In this document: in pieces, positions 46,312-54,606 of the stretch
Layout: each line of letters begins with the position of its first letter
Numbering within the stretch: position 1 is the first letter of the stretch
Source: Vicinamibacterales bacterium
GTDB taxonomy: Bacteria > Acidobacteriota > Vicinamibacteria > Vicinamibacterales > UBA8438
NCBI GenBank assembly: GCA_958296065.1
Contig: CATQHX010000012.1
Span: forward strand, 1 to 61,645
Length of the DNA stretch: 61,645 bases
Direction of reading: 5' to 3'
The notes under the pieces: generated by a model
Database searches by the model: none
The model's input: only the letters and a program-made list of their open reading frames with translations
What the model was told of the DNA's origin: nothing
Made by a program: the position numbers and the translations under genes

Positions 46312-47059
46312 TTCCTGGCCCGACAATCGTCGCCTACGGCTCCGATTTCCCGCCCAACCGGATCTGAACAGGAGTCGGCGCCGCTTCTACGGCGCGGACT
46401 CCTGGCGGGCGGCGGATCGGAACAGACTACACAGCGGCGGATTCGAACCGCGCGGCGGACGGGCCGTGGGTCGCCATTCCGGGAGCTCGCGACGGACTTC
46501 CGCTCGGCGTGTCGGCCGGCCGACATCGGTTGCGTTCCCGAACGCCTGCCTGCCTCGGCGTCTCCAACGGAGTCTTTCGGGCCGCCCCTACAGAGGAAGC
46601 GGCAAATGGCCGATACACACCATCAAGGCGCGCCGGGTTGGGCGGTGCGCCTCGGACAGTGAGGCGCGCCGGGTTGGGCGGTGCGCCTCGGACAGTGAGG
46701 CGCGCCGGGTTGGGCGGTGCGCCTCGGACGGTCATGCTGAATACGTGTACGCGGCACACCCCGGCCGGTACTCCTTCCGATCTGCACCCGGTCGGCACTC
46801 ACAGCCATGGCGGTGGTTGCCGCCGTCGCGGCGGAACTCTCCGCGGCGGCGCAGGACCAGGGCGACAGCACCATCCGGTTAAGGCACGACGGTCCGACAC
46901 GAGTCACGGCGACAGCGACGCCCGACGGTGCGGAGCTCGCCACTATGGCGACGCTCCGCGGGAACGCCGCCGGCATGGGGGTGGACTCGGCGACGGTGAC
47001 GATGGTCGTCGACGACGCCGTCGCGACGGACGCTTGAAGCTCGGGGCGAGGTGCCGGTC
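46312..47059. other. Non-coding, repeat-rich interval
   Basis: Apart from the 36-bp repeats no gene is supported. One plus-strand frame (46807-47037, 76 codons) has coding-like composition and an Ala-rich start but no ribosome site and no family I know; it could be a decayed neighbour of the large surface-protein gene. I did not annotate it as a gene. Confidence 0.5.
46626..46733. repeat. 36-bp tandem repeat, three units
   Basis: Three back-to-back units start at 46626, 46662 and 46698, each beginning AGGCGCGCCGGGTTGGGCGG and ending GTGCGCCTCGGAC plus three or four bases; the third differs only at its last bases. GGCGC near the start and GCGCC near the end of each unit could pair. There are no spacers, so this is not a CRISPR array. 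As 36 is a multiple of three, every frame reads as a repeating peptide, which explains long but meaningless frames here. Confidence 0.92.
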
Positions 47060-50000
47060 ATGAGAGTGCTCGCTGTCGTGTTCGGCGTGGTCCTGTTCGT
47101 CGCCGGTGACGCGAGCGCGCAGGAGCGATGCTCGCGAAGGTACTACGGTGACGAGCATTCGGGCACGTGGGAATACCTCACCATCGATGCGACCAGCCTC
47201 GGCATGCCCGCGTCCAGTGGTATCAGTATTGCGAACAGGCCGACGTTGGTCTGCGGGCACAATGGCGGTTCCGTAGAGAAGGACACCAAGCTTGTCTATT
47301 GCGGAAATTCGTACCCGCACGAGTGGCGGCGCGTATGGGCGTGCGGCAGTGGCGACGATAGCGGCGGTGGCGGTGATGGCGGTGATGGCGGTGATGGCGG
47401 CGGTGGTGGCGGTGGCGGCGATGGCGGAAACAGCGGTGGCAGGGTCAGGCTGTCCATGGGCGGCGACTCGGAGTGGGTCATGGAGGACGCGGGCCCCACG
47501 CCGGTGACGGTCAAGGCGGAGCTGACCGGCGGCACGCGGGACTTGGCGACGCATGTCGATGTTCGACTCGATCCCCACGAGGCGTCCGCTGACGACTTCG
47601 AGACGTCGGAGCGGAACTTTCGGATCGTCATCCCGGCGAATCAGGGGGGCGGCAGCCACACCTTCACGTTCACGCCGGTGGACGACACGACGCAAGAGAG
47701 CGACGAGAACCTGAGGTTCACCGGCGATACGGGGGCGGCCAACCTGCCGGTCGACCCGACCACGCTGATGATCAAGGACAACGACGCGGCCGTCGACCCG
47801 GCGTTCTCGGAGCGCAGCTACGCGTTCGACCTGCCGGAGGAACGCGACGGCAGGAGCGAGCCGTATTCGCTCGGCGTCGTGACGGCCGCGGACCCGGCCG
47901 CGCACCCGTTGACCTATGCGCTGGCGACCGGGGACGGGTCTCGTTTCGAAGTCGATGGGTCGAGCGGAGCGATTGCCTACGTCGGCCCCGGCGAGGACTA
48001 CGAGACCGGCCCGCGCGAGTATGAGCTGACGTTGGCGGCGCGCAACGGCGACAGTCGAACGGCCAGTGCCAGGGTCACGGTGAAGGTGATTGACGTGCCG
48101 GAGGCCCCCGCGGCGGCCGACGACATGGTGGAGATGCCCGAGGACGAGACGATAGTGGTGGACGTGCTCGCGAACGACACGGATGGGGATGGACAACCCC
48201 TGACGGTGGTGTCGGTGACCGCGCCGGAGCACGGCGAGACGACGGTGGCGAACGGCGGCGGGGTGCGCTACGCGCCCTCGCTGCACTACCACGGTTCGGA
48301 CCGCTTCGACTATACGGTCTCCGACCCGGACGGGTTGACGGACACGGCGACGGTGGTTCTGACCGTGCTGCCGGTCAACGATGCGCCGCGGGCAGTGGGC
48401 ACGATTCCCGAGCAGGCGCTGGAGGAGGGCGGCGAGCCGCTGACGCTGGAACTGGCGCCGTACTTCACTGACGTGGATGGCGACGGGTTGACGTACACGG
48501 CGGAGTCGTCGAATTCCGCGGCGACGACGGTAGCGGTGAGCGGCTCGACGCTGACGCTTTCGGCGGTGGTGCGGGGCGCGGCCACGGTGACGGTGACGGC
48601 GGCGGATCCCGACGGGTTGACGGCAACGCAGGTGTTTGGCGTCGCCGTGGGGGACCGTTTCGCGCGCGACGTGCTGACGGACCTGCTGGCCGCGTTCGGA
48701 CGCGGGCATCTGTCGAGCGTGCGGCAAACCGTGGGCCGGCGCTTGGAGACGGCCGGTGCCGAGGCGCCCCGCCTGGCGTTGGCCGGGCAGCACTTCAGCC
48801 CGCTGATGTGGAACCGCCTGGGCACCGGGGGTCTGGCCCGGACGCACGAGTGGTACTACCGGGCGGCCATGCTGCAACAACGTCGGGCCGCGACCGAGCT
48901 GCTGGGCACGTCGGCCGATCCGCGGTTCCGGGAGTCGGACGGCTTCCTGGGCGTTGGCAGCTTCGGCGGCGGTTGGGACCGTGCGCTGCTGGGCGGCAAC
49001 CTGCTGCTCCCGTTCGGCGGCGGCGAAGGCGCGACGGGGTCCGGCCATGGCCGGACCCGCTGGACGGTGTGGGGACAGGGCGATCTGCAGACGTTCCGCG
49101 GGACGCCGGAGGCGGTGAGCGGCTACGAGGGGGATCTGCGCACCGGCTACCTGGGAGTGGACGTGCAGGTGACCCGGGGCTGGTTGCTCGGCGCGGCGGT
49201 GGCGCGCAGTGGCGGTGCGGGTACGTGGGAGCGGGGCGAGTCGGGCGGCGACCTGTCGACGAGGCTGACGCAGGTGTATCCGTATGTGCGCTGGGCGAAC
49301 GACGACACGGCGGTCTGGGGTGTGCTCGGCGTCGGCCGGGGGAGCGCCAGGACCCACGTGCGGACCCTGACCGGGCTGAGCGAATCGAGCGATCTGGGCC
49401 TCGGGCTGGGACTGCTGGAAGGCCGGCGGCGAGTGGCGACGGTGGGTGGCGGCGTGGACATCGGGTTGCGGGGCGAAGCGTCGTGGGCGCGGCTGGCGAC
49501 GGGCGGCGGCGAGGAGACGATCGACGACCTGGCTGCCGGAGTGCGTCGCATGCGCGCCGGGGTGGAGCTGCTGCGGCCGTTCTCCGCCGCGGGCGGGCTG
49601 ACGTGGACGCCGTTCGGCGCACTCAGCACGCGGCACGACGGTGGGGCCGGTCAGACCGGGGTCGGGCTGGAGGTTGCCGGCGGGCTGCGGGTGGGCAATC
49701 GGCGAGTGCAGTTGGAGGCGCAAGGGCGGCGGCTGGTGGTCCACTCGGCGACCGGCTACGAGGACTACGGCGCGAGTCTGGCTGCGTCGGTGGGCTCGGG
49801 CCCGTACGAGCCGGGGCTGACGGTGTCGGTGCGGCCGACGTGGGGCGCTCCGGGCATGGGGGCCGAGACGCTGTGGCAGGACCGGTTCCATACTTACAGG
49901 CAGGGCGCCGGCTACGACGCGGCCGGCATCGACGCCCGGCTCGGTTACGGGGTCGAGCTTCCCTGGGGCAGCGTGCTGACGCCGTTCGGCGCCTACGCGC

Positions 50001-51208
50001 AACGGGAAGACGCCCGGCGGTTCGAGGTGGGCGCCGTGATGGCCTCGTTGGGGGAGTTGCCGGGCGCGCTCGATGGGCCGATCGATCTCGAGATCTCGGG
50101 CGAACGGTACGAACGTCCGGGCGGCAAGCCGGATCATCGCGTCGGGATGTTTGGCGTCGTCAATCTGGGCGGCGGCACGGCGTCGCCCGAGACCGCGACG
50201 AACGGCGACCCGACGCCGCGGGTGGCGGCGCCCGTTCCGGCGGCTGTCCCGGATACCCGACAGCTTGCACCTCTGCGCTCGAAGCCGTCGCTCGCGGTAT
50301 GGCCGCTCGGCCGGCCGTTCATGCCTGCCCCGGTGGCCGGCGCCGCGGTGTCCGAGACGACGCTTGCCGTTGCGCCGACCGTCCCCGCGGTGCCGATGAC
50401 GAGCGACCCCGAACCAGGTTTGTCGGCAGTCGTGACGTCGGCTCCCGCCGAAGTGGCAACGAACGGTTCGCCGGTTTTTTCGGCTTCGACCTACGCGTTC
50501 GACCTGGCGCTGCCGCGGCAGGGAGAAGGGGCGACGATTCCGCTCGGCGGCGTGCTGGCCAGGGACCCGGAGGGCGACCCGGTCACCTACTCTCTGCAGC
50601 GCGGTGACGGGAGGCGGTTCGCGGTCCATCCGTCCACGGGAACCGTTACCTACAAGTGGTCCCTCGAAGATCTGCTGGCGGGAGCGGCCCGCCATGAGTT
50701 GACCGTGACGGCCCGCGACCGGGGTCGTCGCGTGCAGACCGCGACGGTGGTGGTGACGATGGAATCCTTCGGCGGCGTGCGGTCGGAAGAGCCGGGCGCC
50801 GGCGAGCACGAGCGATCCGCGCCGGCCGCTCGCGCCGCCGCGCCGGCGCCGGCAGCCACGGCGGCAGATGGAGGAGCTGCCAGTCCTTCGGCGGCTGCGG
50901 CGCGTCCTGCGGCAACGACCCGTGCGACCGACGCGCGGCGGCGAAATGCGGTAGCCGATGAGGCGCGCACCTACGGGGCCGTGTCGGTGCTGATCGACGT
51001 GCTGGCGAACGACGCCCGGTCCGGCGGGTTGCGGATCGTCGCGATGACGGCGCCGGCGCACGGGACGGCGACCGTGACGAACGGCAAGGTACGGTATACG
51101 CCGGAGCCGGGTTACAGGGGCCGCGATACCTTCACCTACACCGTGGTCGGACAGGGCGGCCTGACGTCGAGAGCCACCGTGACGGTGACGGTCACGGACG
51201 CCGAGTGA
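47060..51208 (+). CDS. Giant surface protein with internal autotransporter-like beta-barrel
   Basis: A 1382-residue exported protein; the signal peptide ends at GDASAQE. A Gly/Asp-rich linker (about residues 97-128) is followed by a Calx-beta-like domain, a cadherin-like domain (about 250-350; YAFDLPEERDG...) and an Ig-like domain (about 355-450; DVLANDTDGDGQPLTVVSV). From about 550 to 1035 lies an autotransporter-type beta-barrel (WTVWGQGDLQTFRG; AQREDARRFEVG; GMFGVVNLGG). Unusually, the chain goes on: an Ala/Pro linker, a second cadherin-like domain (about 1137-1235; YAFDLALPRQGEG...) and a second Ig-like domain (DVLANDARSGGLRIVAMTAP) to the end. Normal autotransporters end at the barrel. 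Likely an outer-membrane adhesin. Confidence 0.85.
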   Translation: MRVLAVVFGVVLFVAGDASAQERCSRRYYGDEHSGTWEYLTIDATSLGMPASSGISIANRPTLVCGHNGGSVEKDTKLVYCGNSYPHEWRRVWACGSGDDSGGGGDGGDGGDGGGGGGGGDGGNSGGRVRLSMGGDSEWVMEDAGPTPVTVKAELTGGTRDLATHVDVRLDPHEASADDFETSERNFRIVIPANQGGGSHTFTFTPVDDTTQESDENLRFTGDTGAANLPVDPTTLMIKDNDAAVDPAFSERSYAFDLPEERDGRSEPYSLGVVTAADPAAHPLTYALATGDGSRFEVDGSSGAIAYVGPGEDYETGPREYELTLAARNGDSRTASARVTVKVIDVPEAPAAADDMVEMPEDETIVVDVLANDTDGDGQPLTVVSVTAPEHGETTVANGGGVRYAPSLHYHGSDRFDYTVSDPDGLTDTATVVLTVLPVNDAPRAVGTIPEQALEEGGEPLTLELAPYFTDVDGDGLTYTAESSNSAATTVAVSGSTLTLSAVVRGAATVTVTAADPDGLTATQVFGVAVGDRFARDVLTDLLAAFGRGHLSSVRQTVGRRLETAGAEAPRLALAGQHFSPLMWNRLGTGGLARTHEWYYRAAMLQQRRAATELLGTSADPRFRESDGFLGVGSFGGGWDRALLGGNLLLPFGGGEGATGSGHGRTRWTVWGQGDLQTFRGTPEAVSGYEGDLRTGYLGVDVQVTRGWLLGAAVARSGGAGTWERGESGGDLSTRLTQVYPYVRWANDDTAVWGVLGVGRGSARTHVRTLTGLSESSDLGLGLGLLEGRRRVATVGGGVDIGLRGEASWARLATGGGEETIDDLAAGVRRMRAGVELLRPFSAAGGLTWTPFGALSTRHDGGAGQTGVGLEVAGGLRVGNRRVQLEAQGRRLVVHSATGYEDYGASLAASVGSGPYEPGLTVSVRPTWGAPGMGAETLWQDRFHTYRQGAGYDAAGIDARLGYGVELPWGSVLTPFGAYAQREDARRFEVGAVMASLGELPGALDGPIDLEISGERYERPGGKPDHRVGMFGVVNLGGGTASPETATNGDPTPRVAAPVPAAVPDTRQLAPLRSKPSLAVWPLGRPFMPAPVAGAAVSETTLAVAPTVPAVPMTSDPEPGLSAVVTSAPAEVATNGSPVFSASTYAFDLALPRQGEGATIPLGGVLARDPEGDPVTYSLQRGDGRRFAVHPSTGTVTYKWSLEDLLAGAARHELTVTARDRGRRVQTATVVVTMESFGGVRSEEPGAGEHERSAPAARAAAPAPAATAADGGAASPSAAAARPAATTRATDARRRNAVADEARTYGAVSVLIDVLANDARSGGLRIVAMTAPAHGTATVTNGKVRYTPEPGYRGRDTFTYTVVGQGGLTSRATVTVTVTDAE

Positions 51209-51722
51209 GGGCCGCCAGCCAGAGCGCGGCCGCGAGTGCGCCGGCGCACTTGGCGAGCTCCAGCAGCGTGTACGCGGCGTGCAGGACGCCGAACGTGGCC
51301 ATCGCCGGAGGCGGCGGGTTGCGCGGGACGAAGTCGATGCCGCGGCCGACAGCGAGAATCTGCGGCGTGACTCCGACCGTCAGGATGACCACCACGGCCA
51401 GCATGGCGACGAGCGTCCAGCGCAGGCGCGCGGCGCCGGGAGCGCGCAGGCGCCATACCAGCCAGAGCACGCAGCCGCCGATCGCCAGTTGCGCGACGTT
51501 CCAGAGCTGAAAGAACAGCCGGTTCAACTCCGACGAGAGATAACGCAGGACGCTCCGGGCGTCCTCGCGCCCGGTGTCCTCGACGAACGCCCTGAATGTC
51601 GGGTGGCTCGGCCCGTCCAGCAACCGATCGACCGTGTAGAAGTTCTGCATCGCCACGATGCTCACGCACACCGTCCCCATCACCCAGACGCCCAGGCAGA
51701 ACATCGCCGCTTGAGTCTTCAT
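51192..51722 (-). CDS. DUF4149-like four-helix membrane protein
   Basis: A 176-residue membrane protein with four hydrophobic helices (AMFCLGVWVMGTVCVSIVAM; residues 74-93, 103-121 and 142-170). The family assignment to DUF4149-like proteins rests on layout and is tentative. The start at 51722 is chosen because MKTQAAMF begins the first helix; longer frames upstream have no support. Its end overlaps the end of the surface-protein gene by 17 bases, tail to tail. Confidence 0.7.
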   Translation of the reverse strand: MKTQAAMFCLGVWVMGTVCVSIVAMQNFYTVDRLLDGPSHPTFRAFVEDTGREDARSVLRYLSSELNRLFFQLWNVAQLAIGGCVLWLVWRLRAPGAARLRWTLVAMLAVVVILTVGVTPQILAVGRGIDFVPRNPPPPAMATFGVLHAAYTLLELAKCAGALAAALWLAALTRRP

Positions 51723-51814
51723 GCGCCGAACGATACTCCACGGCGCCATGCCGCCGCGGTGCGTACCCGCCCGGGAACCCATCCCGTGCGAGACAGCGCG
51801 GAACCCGTTGGACT

Positions 51815-51920
51815 GCTAGCGCCCCGAAACGCCTCGCTGGCTCGGCGTTTCGGCCCATCCCCCCCGCTCCATGACCTTGCGCCCCAGCACTTCGCTTCGC
51901 TGCGTTCCTGCGGCGCAAGC
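51815..51920. repeat. Intergenic hairpin repeat, copy 2
   Basis: The same block as at 46179: GCTAGCGCCCCG, CTCGGCGTTTCGGCCCATCC, CGCTCCATGACCTTGCGCC. CTTGCGCC (51876-51883) and GGCGCAAG (51912-51919) form the stem. It ends 3 bases before the stop of the minus-strand TonB receptor gene, so it lies just downstream of that gene and upstream of the DUF4149-like gene. Confidence 0.8.
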
Positions 51921-51922
51921 TC

Positions 51923-54424
51923 CTAGAAGAACCGTAGCGAGTATCCGACCTTGACTCCGCGGCCCATCTCGGGAGCCAGGTCCTTGATGAACGACATGTG
52001 GTTCCGATAGAGCGCATTGGTGAGGTTGTACCCGGTGAACGACAGCACGTGAGCCATATGCTGCCGCGGCCAGATATAGGATGCGTCCAGGTTCAGGACG
52101 GCGTAGCCCGGTGTCGTGGTCTCGTCACGGAACACCCGGTCCTGCCGCGCCGCGAACATCAGCTCCGGGCTCAGGGTGAATGCCCCGTAGGGAATGTCGA
52201 CGCCGAGCGTGGCGCGCAGCGGCGGGATGCGCGGTACCGCCTCGTTCGTCGACGTCAGCGTCGCATTGACGTAGCCGATGCCGAGCGACGCCCAGGCCTG
52301 GCCGCCCACCCGCACGCTGCCGCGCGCGTCGAAGCCGACGAAACGGCTGTCGCCCTGGACGATGTCCAGCACCCGCAGGTTGTTCACCACCTCGGTGGTG
52401 TGATCCCCGAAGGTGAAGTTGTCGATGTCGTAGACGTAGAAGTTCAGGTCGGTTCCGACGCGGCCGGACCGGTGCCGGAGGCTGAGATCGAGGCCGTGCG
52501 TCGTCTCCGCTTCCAGGTCCGGGTTGCCGATCTCGAAGTTCCCCAGGTGCGGGCCGAAGTTGTAGAGCTCCTGGAGTGCCGGGACGCGATGCGACTGCAT
52601 GAGGTTGGTCACGAACGCGGTGGCGGGGCCGAGGTCGGCGTGCAACCCGACCGATGCCGACACTCCGAAGAACTGCCGGTCGCGCGGGTCGGGCGGCTCC
52701 AGTTGGTGTTCGTCCTCGGCTTCGTGGCCATGATTGTGGCCGTGGTCGTCCGCGTCGTCGCCTTGATGGTTCACATCGTCCTGCCCCGGAAGACCGATGC
52801 GTGCGGCGGTCCTGTAGTCGGTGCGTTCCGCGCGGCCGGCGAACTGCAGGCGGTAGCGCCCGAAGGTCACCTCCTCGTAGCCGAAGACCGAGAACGTGCT
52901 CTGGTCGGTGCGCGGCGCAAGCGCCTCTGCGCCCGTCGCGTTGAAGTCCCGGAACTTCAGCTCCGTGCCGAACCGGCCGGTGAAGCGCCCGAGCTGCCGC
53001 TGGTAGAACAGGGTGCGCTTGATGTAGTTGCGGTTCCTGAGCCTCGATGCGACGTTGTCCGCGCCGCCCATGGTGTCGACATGATCGTCCGCCACGTCGA
53101 TGACGTGGAACCCGGTGCGCACGCCCTGCAGGAAGTCGTTGTCCAGGTTGCGCAGGCCGAGGTCGAAACGGCCGACGCGGCGGCGCGAGGTGAGATCGAT
53201 GGCGACATCGTCCCCGCCTCCGGCTTCCTCCTCGTCGTCGTGCGCGTGATCGTGCCCGTCCCCCACTTGCCCGTGCGAATGGAACATTTCCTCGAACGGG
53301 AGCCCGAAGCGACTGTCCTCGAACGTGAGGGACAGGCTGGCGAAGGCCCGGTCGCCGAAATAGCCGAGCCCGGTGCGCGCGTTGGCGAGCTCCGCGGCCG
53401 TGTTGAAGACGGGGCCTTCCGGCGTGTTGTAGTCACCCGTCCGCCGTTTGGCGCCGCTGGCCCAGTACAGCATGTTGCCCCGCGAGTGCTGCAGGTTGGC
53501 ATAGGTTCCGGTCTGCCGGTTCGCGCTTCCGGTGTCGGCCCCTGTTTGCGCCCGTGTGCCGTCGATGAGCGACTCGCCGTAGCTCTCGGGGGGCGTGAGC
53601 AGGTTACGGTAGGCCGCGTGCGGGGTGATGATGTTGATGAGGCCCCCCACGACGCTGGAGCCGTAGAGCAGCGTGGCCGGGCCGCGCACGATCTCGATCC
53701 GCTCGGCGCTGTTCGGGTCGACGGTCATCCCGTGATGATCCGAGGTGGCGGAGAGGTCGCCGGTGGGGATGCCGTCCTCGATGATGAGCACCCGATCGCC
53801 GCCGAAGCCGCGGATGACCGGCCGGCTCGCGCCGGGACCGAAGCTGCGGTTCGCGATGCCGGGCTCGTCCTCGAGGGCTTCGGCGATGGTACTGGGGGCC
53901 TCCCGGGCGATATCGAACGAATCCACGGTGGAGACCGAGTTGAACGTGCGAAGCGTCGCCTCGGCCCCGACCGACGCGGACGCGGTGACGGTCACTTCCT
54001 CGCGCACCGGCGACAGGCTGAGCTCGAAGCCGACGGTGGCCGTTTCGCCGGCGACGATATCGACGGTCTGAAGAGCGGCGGTGAGTTGCTCGCGCTGGGC
54101 GATGACGTCGTACGTGCCGGCCGGTACGTTCGTGAATTCGAACGCCCCATCGTCGGTGAACGTGAAGGCGCCCGTTCCGATGACGAGAATCAGCGCGCCG
54201 TCGACCGGGCCTCCGTTCTCCGTCAGAATCACGGTGCCGCGTACCGTGCCGGTCTCCTGGGCCTGGACCGAGGTGGTGGCCGCGAGCATTGTTGTCGCCA
54301 GCGCGAGCACTACAATCCGCGAAGCCGGCTTGCCGGGCGCGCGTTGCGGGCGCCGGCCGTCCCGGAAGCGGGATCCACCGAAGTGGTCAGGGGCGGTGAC
54401 CCGGAGACTCGTTTTTTCGCGCAT
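51923..54424 (-). CDS. TonB-dependent outer-membrane receptor with His/Asp-rich loops, probably metal uptake
   Basis: An 833-residue receptor. After the signal (cleavage near TSVQAQE) comes a carboxypeptidase-regulatory-like beta domain (about residues 55-150; GTVRGTVILTENGGPVDGAL), then a plug (EALEDEPGIANRSFGPGASR; VRGPATLLYGSSVVGGLINI) and a beta-barrel ending in RFF. Two loops are rich in His and Asp: HSHGQVGDGHDHAHDDEEE and DDADDHGHNHGHEAEDEHQ. Such loops mark ZnuD-like zinc receptors, so zinc or another divalent metal is the likely cargo. The ATG at 54424 gives a plausible but long pre-sequence. No Zur or Fur box was recognised upstream. Confidence 0.88.
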   Translation of the reverse strand: MREKTSLRVTAPDHFGGSRFRDGRRPQRAPGKPASRIVVLALATTMLAATTSVQAQETGTVRGTVILTENGGPVDGALILVIGTGAFTFTDDGAFEFTNVPAGTYDVIAQREQLTAALQTVDIVAGETATVGFELSLSPVREEVTVTASASVGAEATLRTFNSVSTVDSFDIAREAPSTIAEALEDEPGIANRSFGPGASRPVIRGFGGDRVLIIEDGIPTGDLSATSDHHGMTVDPNSAERIEIVRGPATLLYGSSVVGGLINIITPHAAYRNLLTPPESYGESLIDGTRAQTGADTGSANRQTGTYANLQHSRGNMLYWASGAKRRTGDYNTPEGPVFNTAAELANARTGLGYFGDRAFASLSLTFEDSRFGLPFEEMFHSHGQVGDGHDHAHDDEEEAGGGDDVAIDLTSRRRVGRFDLGLRNLDNDFLQGVRTGFHVIDVADDHVDTMGGADNVASRLRNRNYIKRTLFYQRQLGRFTGRFGTELKFRDFNATGAEALAPRTDQSTFSVFGYEEVTFGRYRLQFAGRAERTDYRTAARIGLPGQDDVNHQGDDADDHGHNHGHEAEDEHQLEPPDPRDRQFFGVSASVGLHADLGPATAFVTNLMQSHRVPALQELYNFGPHLGNFEIGNPDLEAETTHGLDLSLRHRSGRVGTDLNFYVYDIDNFTFGDHTTEVVNNLRVLDIVQGDSRFVGFDARGSVRVGGQAWASLGIGYVNATLTSTNEAVPRIPPLRATLGVDIPYGAFTLSPELMFAARQDRVFRDETTTPGYAVLNLDASYIWPRQHMAHVLSFTGYNLTNALYRNHMSFIKDLAPEMGRGVKVGYSLRFF

Positions 54425-54525
54425 GCACGATGGTATCCGACATCCGGAAGCTTCTGTGTCATAGTGCGGCGCCCCCCCCACAAACGCGTTCGTCCCCACA
54501 AGGCAGTCGCCGCGGAGGTTCACAA

Positions 54526-54606
54526 ATGAGGTTGTTTCCCGAGGTCGACGCGGTGCGGGCTCTCGGCGGCGAATCCGGCGGCGCCGGTACGGAGCGCAGC
54601 CGATGA
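54526..54606 (+). CDS. 26-codon upstream ORF coupled to the decarboxylase gene
   Basis: A short frame (MRLFPEVDAVRALGGESGG then AGTERSR) with a strong ribosome site: GGAGGT at 54514-54519, 6 bases before the ATG at 54526. Its TGA overlaps the decarboxylase ATG by 4 bases (ATGA at 54603-54606). The decarboxylase itself has no other good ribosome site, so its translation probably depends on this leader. No family is recognised; it may be a leader peptide or what is left of a gene. Confidence 0.6.
   Translation: MRLFPEVDAVRALGGESGGAGTERSR

Noticed and set aside
46626..46733. CRISPR-like array of 36-bp repeats
   Set aside because: The units are directly back to back with no spacers and only three copies; no cas genes are near.
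46807..47037. Possible 76-codon gene before the surface-protein gene
   Set aside because: No ribosome site, no family, and it lies in a repeat-rich gap; composition alone is not enough.
46943..51061. Minus-strand frame of over 1300 codons opposite the large surface protein
   Set aside because: A shadow of GC-rich coding sequence: Arg/His-rich with no domain, while the plus strand has a signal peptide, repeats and a barrel.
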